The notes beneath the pieces were generated by a model. The model saw only the letters and a program-made list of their open reading frames with translations, was not told the origin of the DNA and made no database searches. A program made the translations under genes and the position numbers. Positions 1 to 4,463 of a stretch of DNA of 10,212 bases are shown here, piece after piece. Origin of the DNA: Bacillota bacterium. GTDB taxonomy: Bacteria; Bacillota; Clostridia; Tissierellales; Peptoniphilaceae. The first letter of the stretch is position 1, and every line of letters begins with the position of its first letter. The stretch is taken from contig JAEXCD010000007.1 in the NCBI GenBank assembly GCA_023393715.1, forward strand, positions 1-10,212, given 5' to 3'.

Positions 1-778
1 GGTAGAACTCCTCGTTTGAAACGATCCAGTCGGCCATAATAAGCATTCCGTTTAAAAAAAGCTGCGCCGGCTGGCTCGGCAATGGCAAAAGCTGTGCGTC
101 GATGTCAAAAAAATTGCAGACAGCATCATACAAACTTCGAACTGATTCGAGCCACATCTTTTGATCTGTATCTCCTAACAAAGCAATTATTTCGGTTGAA
201 TCACTTCTATTATTCTGAATCACGTCTTTAATTGCCTGAGATCGATATTTCAATTGCCCATGATGTCCGCCAATAATCGAAGTAATTTGTACGTCTATTC
301 CGAAATGATTTAAAAAAATTTCGGAAGCCTTAGCGTGAGAAATATTGAAAGCCCCTCTTATAGGCCTGATATCAGAAACATCATCGATCAATCCGACATG
401 CTTAAATTTATCAAAAATAGCACAATCTACGCCGCTTGCTTTTCCCCTTGTCTTAAATGAGAATGCATACGAGGCCTTTCCCACATCGTGAAGGGCGCCA
501 AGAAATTGCATGAGCTGACGTGCTTCCTCTTCCGGTTCAAGGCTCTCTTCGGAAAAACGTCTAAACTCAGCTCGGTTCTTTTTATTCCCATCCTTTTCAT
601 TAAACCCGGCACCGGCAAAATATAGATTATCTATGAGCCAATTCTTCATCTGCTTGGATACCCAATTGTCCCACAGATAGCCCATCATAAGACCGGCATC
701 AACTAAATGGAAAAATAAGGGGAGCCACTCTTCTGTATTGGATTTCTTCTTCGCCCAAAATGCGAAATACTTTTTCAT
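1..778 (-). CDS. cas3: CRISPR-associated nuclease-helicase Cas3, type I-E-like, N-terminal part (3' end outside window)
   Basis: Cas3 is the nuclease-helicase that Cascade recruits to unwind and degrade target DNA. Only the first 259 codons are here, covering the HD nuclease domain; the helicase domains lie beyond the left edge. Numbered from the ATG at 778, the HD ligand set is visible: H24 in HLVDAG, H97-D98 in GALHDVGK, H127 in FKHVG, H148 in NISHAK, H172-H173 in GGHHG, and D250 in ADWIVSNEE, a motif typical of type I-E Cas3. I chose the ATG at 778 because GGAG (785-788) lies 6 nt upstream and the product MKKYFAFWAKK starts like family members. An in-frame ATG at 790 would add four residues but has only a weak GGG upstream. 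The gene is probably first in a cas operon continuing leftward. Its base composition is more AT-rich than the genes to the right, which suggests acquisition as a module. The Cas3 family call is firm; the I-E subtype also rests on the nearby repeat. Confidence 0.9.
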   Translation of the reverse strand, partial: MKKYFAFWAKKKSNTEEWLPLFFHLVDAGLMMGYLWDNWVSKQMKNWLIDNLYFAGAGFNEKDGNKKNRAEFRRFSEESLEPEEEARQLMQFLGALHDVGKASYAFSFKTRGKASGVDCAIFDKFKHVGLIDDVSDIRPIRGAFNISHAKASEIFLNHFGIDVQITSIIGGHHGQLKYRSQAIKDVIQNNRSDSTEIIALLGDTDQKMWLESVRSLYDAVCNFFDIDAQLLPLPSQPAQLFLNGMLIMADWIVSNEEFY

Positions 779-788
779 AACCGACTCC

Positions 789-804
789 ATTTAATTACCC
801 AATT
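789..804 (-). promoter_or_regulatory. cas3 regulatory site 1 (16-bp inverted repeat arm, downstream of promoter)
   Basis: Reads AATTGGGTAATTAAAT on the minus strand and is a perfect inverted match to 859-874. It lies just downstream of the predicted cas3 start and ends next to the GGAG ribosome site, so anything bound here would hinder elongation and translation initiation. The core AATT-N4-AATT is itself a dyad. Its bases match the 5' end of the pseudo-spacer at 926-938, and it is preceded by AA on the minus strand. Confidence 0.65.
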
Positions 805-821
805 CGCTCTTCGTGCTTCTA

Positions 822-850
822 AGTATATCAACGAATAACATCAAAGTCAA
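822..850 (-). promoter_or_regulatory. Promoter of cas3
   Basis: On the minus strand a -35 TTGACT (850-845) and a -10 TATACT (827-822) are separated by exactly 17 bp, close to the vegetative sigma consensus (5/6 in each box). The predicted start is near 815, giving a leader of about 37 nt to the ATG at 778. Such a strong promoter would be highly active unless repressed, and two identical 16-bp sites bracket it. Confidence 0.8.
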
Positions 851-858
851 GTTTTTAT

Positions 859-874
859 AATTGGGTAATTAAAT
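859..874 (+). promoter_or_regulatory. cas3 regulatory site 2 (16-bp inverted repeat arm, upstream of -35)
   Basis: Reads AATTGGGTAATTAAAT on the plus strand, the perfect inverted counterpart of 789-804. It ends 8 bp from the cas3 -35 box. The two site centres are 70 bp apart, with the whole promoter between them. It can act either as one of a pair of protein operators or as a protospacer-like target: the following bases extend the pseudo-spacer match to 14 of 18, with AA at the 5' side. Confidence 0.65.
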
Positions 875-889
875 ATCCTGTCCAGGTAA

Positions 890-966
890 GCAAAAGCCCC
901 GCAAATGCGGGGAAAGGTTCGAATCTCTAATCACCCAAGGATCATCCCTGCAGGCCGCAGGGAGCT
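890..966 (-). CRISPR. Degenerate one-spacer type I-E CRISPR unit (pseudo-repeat, pseudo-spacer, pseudo-repeat), CreR-like candidate
   Basis: On the minus strand 966-939 is a 28-nt I-E-type repeat: stem CCCTGC/GCAGGG at repeat positions 5-10 and 16-21, loop GGCCT, then a 7-nt 3' handle ATGATCC. The S. thermophilus I-E repeat has the same layout, with handle GTGATCC. A 21-nt pseudo-spacer follows (938-918), beginning TTGGGTGATTAGA. A second hairpin comes next (CCCCGC-ATTT-GCGGGG, 912-897) whose handle has decayed to CTTTTGC. Spacing of the two hairpins is about 50 nt rather than the 61 nt of a normal I-E unit, and no further repeat is seen in the window, so this is not an active array. The pseudo-spacer matches both sites flanking the cas3 promoter. 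The first repeat is convincing by structure; the regulatory role is inference. Confidence 0.6.
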
Positions 967-972
967 ATCCCC

Positions 973-1001
973 ATTATACACCACAAGAAGTAAATTGAAA
1001 T
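973..1001 (-). promoter_or_regulatory. Candidate promoter of the degenerate CRISPR unit
   Basis: A perfect -10 TATAAT lies at 978-973 on the minus strand. The predicted start, about 966, coincides with the first base of the 28-nt repeat. The -35 region is poor: ATTTCA at 1001-996 with a 17-bp spacer, or TTTCAA at 1000-995 with 16. Alternatively the RNA could come from read-through of the upstream membrane-protein gene, for which I see no clear terminator. Confidence 0.4.
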
Positions 1002-1055
1002 AATTTCCCGAGCTTCTTGTTTTTGAATACACGCCGCCTGAAGGCTTTCCTTATA

Positions 1056-2144
1056 CTAATTCTGACAGGTCTTCGCTTTTTCGGAGCTGCCCTTTTCAGC
1101 GCCGTAAAGGAGGACCATCGCCCAGACCAGGCCGGCGGCCAAGAGGATGTGTCCGAGTCCGCTGGTGCCCGAGATTGCGGCCGGATTTATCGTTTCTTGT
1201 CCCTGCCCCACCACCTCATAGATGCCGATGACGGCCATGTTTGCGATGGTAAATACGAGCCCCGATTCAAACAGATAGATCGGGCGTTTTATTTTTCTCA
1301 GCTGATGGGCCTCAATGTCTCTTGCGAGAAGATAGAACAAAAGCATCCCTATAAAGCCGAGGGCGAGCGTGTGTGCGTGCAGCTTTCCGAGGTGGGTCGG
1401 CTCCGTAAAGCGATAGAATTTCGTGAATTCTCTGTAAAACACACCGGCAACCAGCCCCATGGTCAGGTTGACATAGGCGATGCCGAGGATGCTGCGGCCT
1501 TTGAAGGTGCCGACAAAGTATCGGAAGCCCCGTACGACAATCGCGAGATATGCCACCGTTTTCGGCATCATCAGCGCGCCGATCGGCGGGAAGCGCTCAC
1601 TCCAAAGCACCACCGGGATATAAAACAGAAAGCTCAGCAAAATCAGCCACCACATGCCTTCAAGGCCGGGCTTGGTGCGCACCTTAAAGGACCAGTAAAT
1701 CAGCAAGGCGCCCATGATCGCAAAGGGAATGTTTCGGAAAATGCCGAACAGATAATTGCCCGGAAGCTGTCCCCACCCGTTTTGCGGAAGCGCCGCCAAA
1801 AGGATTCGAATTGCGGCCAGCGCATAAATCGCATACCGCTTCGTATTGCTGCGATCGCCGCTTTGATTGCGATAAAAATGGTAGTACAGGAGATAAAATA
1901 CTGTCATGGTGATGCTGGTGACAAATTGGCCCCATGACAGTGCCGCCTCATGTCCTGCGAAGCCCAATGGGCTCAGGTGGGACAGCACTCGAGGCATTAA
2001 GTGAAATGCATCGCCGAGCCCCAGCAAAATCGCCATGAGGCCGAACAGCCTGGCGCCCCTCGTCTTTTCTAAAAGCAGGCGCATGCCCAGTCCGACCACC
2101 ACGGACAAATATAATACGTCGAATAAGCTTTCAAATATGCTCAT
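1056..2144 (-). CDS. Multi-pass membrane protein with C-terminal DUF2871-like domain
   Basis: A 362-residue integral membrane protein of unknown function with about eleven hydrophobic segments. Residues 1 to about 215 form a seven-segment half with conserved-looking motifs GDAFHLMPR and LSWGQFVTSITMT. Residues about 219-355 resemble DUF2871 (YREFTKFY, then HLGKLHAHTLALGF and GLGHILL). In-membrane histidines at about 251, 256, 258 and 332 could be ligands for a cofactor, but that is speculation. I chose ATG 2144 because GGAGG lies 9 nt upstream; a TTG at 2150 is open but too close to that site. The start overlaps the end of the tetR gene by 14 nt, so the two are probably co-transcribed and translationally coupled, and the TetR protein probably controls this protein's amount. 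The two halves look like separate families joined. Family resemblance is from memory. Confidence 0.75.
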   Translation of the reverse strand: MSIFESLFDVLYLSVVVGLGMRLLLEKTRGARLFGLMAILLGLGDAFHLMPRVLSHLSPLGFAGHEAALSWGQFVTSITMTVFYLLYYHFYRNQSGDRSNTKRYAIYALAAIRILLAALPQNGWGQLPGNYLFGIFRNIPFAIMGALLIYWSFKVRTKPGLEGMWWLILLSFLFYIPVVLWSERFPPIGALMMPKTVAYLAIVVRGFRYFVGTFKGRSILGIAYVNLTMGLVAGVFYREFTKFYRFTEPTHLGKLHAHTLALGFIGMLLFYLLARDIEAHQLRKIKRPIYLFESGLVFTIANMAVIGIYEVVGQGQETINPAAISGTSGLGHILLAAGLVWAMVLLYGAEKGSSEKAKTCQN

Positions 2145-2715
2145 TGGCAATTCCCTCCATCATCCAGTTGATATGCTGCCTGTATTTTTTCAGGAACACT
2201 TCCTTCGTCCACTGCTCCCGAAAATTGCGTTGGATCAGCATGTGAATCACGCCCTTCATGTAATGCATTTTTTCAGTTTCCAGCCGCCCTCCTCCGGCGG
2301 GCTCTGCAAAAATATCCAGATGTGTTTGGTGGACCTCCTCCCATCTGCACGCCAGACGCTCGTCCCAGTACAGATAGCGGTTCCTGTAGATCGGGTACCT
2401 TTCCTCGGCAAAGAACAGCGCCGAAATCGCCTCTCCGTATTCCTCAAGGGACGCTTTCAGCTCCCCCGAGCGCTCCTGCAGCAGGGCCATGAACAGCTCG
2501 TGAATATCGACGACCTCTTCATTGAGTATCTCAAAGTATGCATCCTCGAGGTCGTCAAAATACTGATAAAAGCTTCCCCGGGCGATTCCCAGTTCTTCGA
2601 CGATTTCCTTGACGGTCACCTGTTGAAACGGCTTTTTCTTAAACAAATCCCTGAGCACCTCGATAATCCTGTTCTTTTTTTCGGGACTTAAATTGTAAAA
2701 TGTTTCCTTCGCCAC
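2131..2715 (-). CDS. TetR/AcrR family transcriptional regulator
   Basis: A 194-residue regulator. The N-terminal helix-turn-helix at residues about 33-52 (VTVKEIVEELGIARGSFYQYF) is a textbook TetR DNA-binding motif; the remaining ~130 residues form the ligand-binding and dimerisation region, for which no ligand can be named. The start is GTG at 2715: GGGAGG (2727-2722) is 6 nt upstream, and starting there gives the usual TetR N-terminus. The frame is open further up to 2760, but that would run across the operator. Two dyad sites with half-site TGACAC flank the promoter just upstream, so autorepression is expected, and the overlapping membrane-protein gene is the likely co-regulated target. 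Confidence 0.88.
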   Translation of the reverse strand: MAKETFYNLSPEKKNRIIEVLRDLFKKKPFQQVTVKEIVEELGIARGSFYQYFDDLEDAYFEILNEEVVDIHELFMALLQERSGELKASLEEYGEAISALFFAEERYPIYRNRYLYWDERLACRWEEVHQTHLDIFAEPAGGGRLETEKMHYMKGVIHMLIQRNFREQWTKEVFLKKYRQHINWMMEGIANEHI

Positions 2716-2750
2716 GTTCGGCCTCCCTTCGCAAAAGAATATCGACACGA

Positions 2751-2803
2751 AAAATGACACCCTGTCACAATCCCATTATACGTGACACGGTGTCATTTTA
2801 CAA
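2751..2803 (-). promoter_or_regulatory. tetR promoter lying between two TetR-type operators
   Basis: On the minus strand a -35 TTGTAA (2803-2798) is separated by 17 bp from a perfect -10 TATAAT (2780-2775). Two 13-bp dyads of form TGACAC-N-GTGTCA lie at 2783-2795 (perfect) and 2755-2767 (one mismatch), centred 28 bp apart. The first fills the promoter spacer; the second spans the expected start site. Together they form a larger inverted repeat (2751-2768 with 2782-2799, 17 of 18 bases paired). Confidence 0.75.
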
Positions 2804-2989
2804 GCGTCCCGCCGCCGTCGTTTTCCGCAGTTCTTGTTGCTGCGAATGTCTCTCCGAAATCTTCTGCGAAGCGCCGCAAAGGCAGGGTCGAGGGTCTTTT
2901 TGCGAGCGAGTTCACAAGCCCCCTCTTGCAGGCGACTTCTTACAAAAGCCTTCCGGCGAGCGCGCTGAGACGAATTTCTTTTGTGCTAT
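2804..2989. other. Intergenic stretch without a supported gene
   Basis: This 186-bp gap separates the end of the pirin gene from the tetR promoter. Short open frames on the plus strand cross it, but none has a good ribosome site or recognisable content. Small hairpins exist, but none is followed by a clear T-run on the minus strand, so I cannot name a terminator for the marR-pirin unit. Confidence 0.5.
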
Positions 2990-3844
2990 TTAATTCTGTT
3001 CCGGGCAAAAATCCAGACGCTCTTTGATAAAGCTCCCGTTTTGCAGCTCGCGAAATGCCTCGTCGAGCTCCTGCTGCGTATTCATCACGATCGGACCGGC
3101 CCAGGCCACCGGCTCCTTCAACGCGCGCGAAACCATAACCAGAACCTGAGAACCGCCCTTTTCTCCGCGAAGCACCAGCTCATCGCCATCCGTCAGCCTG
3201 ACCGCCGTTTTTTCTTCAACCGGCTCGCCGGCCACCACGGCATCGCCCGATAGCGTGAATACCATAACCGAGTCGGTATCCCTCGTCGAAAGCACCCATT
3301 CGCTTCCTTCCCTGAGGTGAACGTCGTAGTAATCCAGCGGCGTATGCGCGCTGCGATAGCCGACATGGTCTTTGTAATTCCCGGCAAGCAGTCGGAGATA
3401 CCCGCCCTCAAACGGTATTTCTTCGATTTCGTCCTTCCGCAGGGCGCGGTACGTCGGCCGGCTCATTTTGTCTTTTTCCGGCAGATTCAGCCAAAGCTGA
3501 ACGCCCAACAGGCGCTCTGACGCCGGAACGCGCTCCTCGTGCAGGATTCCGGAGCCCGCATTCATCCATTGTACCTCACCGTCCGAAATGGTATCCTCAT
3601 TTCCCAGCGTATCGCTGTGCATCATTCTGCCGCGGTACAGATAGCTGACGGTTTCGATGCCGCGATGGGGATGCATGGGAAATCCGGCGGTGTAGTCGTC
3701 GGGATTCGTGCTGTCAAACGAATCCAGCATCAAAATCGGGTCAAATTCCCGCACCGTCTGATGCCCCAACACGCGAACCAGGCTGACGCCCGCACCGTCG
3801 GTGGTTCGAAAGCCTTGAATTTTTGTTTTAATGGTTCTTTTCAT
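2990..3844 (-). CDS. Pirin family protein
   Basis: A 284-residue two-cupin protein of the pirin (YhhW-like) family. The N-terminal cupin keeps the metal-binding set: H58 and H60 in FPMHPHRGIET, and H102 and E104 in SGILHEE. These correspond to the Fe ligands of characterised pirins, some of which have quercetin dioxygenase activity. The GSGILHEE and RLLGVQLWLNLP motifs are also typical. The second cupin (about residues 165-260) lacks an obvious ligand set, as usual. The ATG at 3844 has GGAGGG 7 nt upstream and overlaps the marR end by 17 nt, so the pair is one operon. Pirin genes are often linked to MarR regulators and to oxidative or electrophile stress; applying that here is inference, and the substrate is unknown. 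Confidence 0.9.
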   Translation of the reverse strand: MKRTIKTKIQGFRTTDGAGVSLVRVLGHQTVREFDPILMLDSFDSTNPDDYTAGFPMHPHRGIETVSYLYRGRMMHSDTLGNEDTISDGEVQWMNAGSGILHEERVPASERLLGVQLWLNLPEKDKMSRPTYRALRKDEIEEIPFEGGYLRLLAGNYKDHVGYRSAHTPLDYYDVHLREGSEWVLSTRDTDSVMVFTLSGDAVVAGEPVEEKTAVRLTDGDELVLRGEKGGSQVLVMVSRALKEPVAWAGPIVMNTQQELDEAFRELQNGSFIKERLDFCPEQN

Positions 3845-4262
3845 CGATGCTCCCTCCTAATTTTTTCATGTACGCCAAAAGCTGCTCTTTCTCCGCCCTC
3901 GTAAAGACCGAGAACCGTTCCTCGATCATCGACAGATTCTGCGGCAGAATCTCCTGAATAATCCGCCTCCCGGCTTCTGTCAGGCGCACGATGCAGATAC
4001 GCCGGTCCTTTTCATGCGGACATCTCTGAACATAACCTCTTCGCTCCAAATTGGTCACAATAACCGGTATTGTCCCGGCCGTAGATAGAATGCGATCCCG
4101 AAGCGTCCCGACGGACATGGCCCCCTTACTGTATAACGCCTCCAGCACGGCAAACTGACTCATCGTCAGCTGTTTTGTCTGTGCCAATCGAGCCGTATTC
4201 TGGTCGAGGCGATTGATGCTTCGATGCATACCGATAAAAATTTTCAAATCCAATTCGCTCAT
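3828..4262 (-). CDS. MarR family transcriptional regulator
   Basis: A 144-residue winged-helix regulator. The recognition region is at residues about 34-75 (TMSQFAVLEAL, then LSTAGTIPVIVTNLERRG), and the wing has the family signature HEKDRR...VRLTEAG at 83-98. Cysteines at 81 and 90 flank the DRR wing motif. The start is the ATG at 4262, with GGAGG 5 nt upstream; the in-frame ATG at 4274 lacks a ribosome site and lies in the operator zone. The gene is followed by pirin with a 17-nt overlap. A perfect palindrome inside its promoter indicates autorepression. The effector is unknown. Confidence 0.9.
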   Translation of the reverse strand: MSELDLKIFIGMHRSINRLDQNTARLAQTKQLTMSQFAVLEALYSKGAMSVGTLRDRILSTAGTIPVIVTNLERRGYVQRCPHEKDRRICIVRLTEAGRRIIQEILPQNLSMIEERFSVFTRAEKEQLLAYMKKLGGSIDEKNH

Positions 4263-4275
4263 GATTTCCTCCATA

Positions 4276-4314
4276 TATCTAATTCGATTATATCTAATTA
4301 GATATAATAGTCAA
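4276..4314 (-). promoter_or_regulatory. marR-pirin promoter with a 22-bp palindromic operator
   Basis: On the minus strand a -35 TTGACT (4314-4309) and a -10 TATAAT (4292-4287) are 16 bp apart. A perfect 22-bp palindrome at 4287-4308 (half-site ATTATATCTAA) fills the spacer and the -10 box. A second, imperfect copy (TATCTAATTCGATT, about 4276-4289) covers the region just downstream of the -10. A bound MarR dimer would directly block RNA polymerase. Confidence 0.85.
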
Positions 4315-4385
4315 GCCCATTGCTGTATTCAAAGCCCACCTGCGCGGACGGCTCACCGCGGCGCTTCGTCCCTATTCCGCTCCGC

Positions 4386-4425
4386 AAAAAATCGGCAGGA
4401 CGCCCATAAAAGGGAATCCTGCCGA
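4386..4425 (-). terminator. Rho-independent terminator of the adhesin gene
   Basis: Read on the minus strand, a 9-bp perfect stem (4425-4417 with 4400-4392) is extended by inner CCC/GGG pairing and followed directly by six T (4391-4386). It lies 38 bp after the adhesin stop codon and before the marR promoter, so it insulates the two units. Confidence 0.9.
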
Positions 4426-4463
4426 CTGTTCCTTTACGTTCGAGATGTCCGTCTCGCTTGCTT

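Noticed and set aside
427..618. 63-codon minus-strand open frame
   Set aside because: It lies out of frame inside cas3, whose continuous frame with HD motifs accounts for this DNA.
863..936. tRNA-like stretch: GGTTCGAATC resembles a T-loop, and GGGTAAT/ATCACCC could pair as an acceptor stem about 73 nt apart
   Set aside because: There is no GG-containing D-loop, no 7-nt anticodon loop (the central hairpin has a 4-nt loop), and the T-stem does not pair. The CRISPR-repeat reading of the same region explains more.
890..966. Ordinary active CRISPR array
   Set aside because: Only two hairpins, about 50 nt apart, with different sequences and only one intact handle. There is no repeated 28-mer in the window.
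983..1024. Plus-strand intrinsic terminator: ACAAGAAG/CTTCTTGT stem followed by T-run
   Set aside because: Loop is 22 nt, the stem is AT-rich, and no plus-strand gene precedes it. On the minus strand, where the genes are, it lacks a T-run.
1017..1937. 306-codon plus-strand open frame
   Set aside because: It is antisense to the membrane-protein gene, has a composition-driven sequence with no recognisable fold, and no ribosome site.
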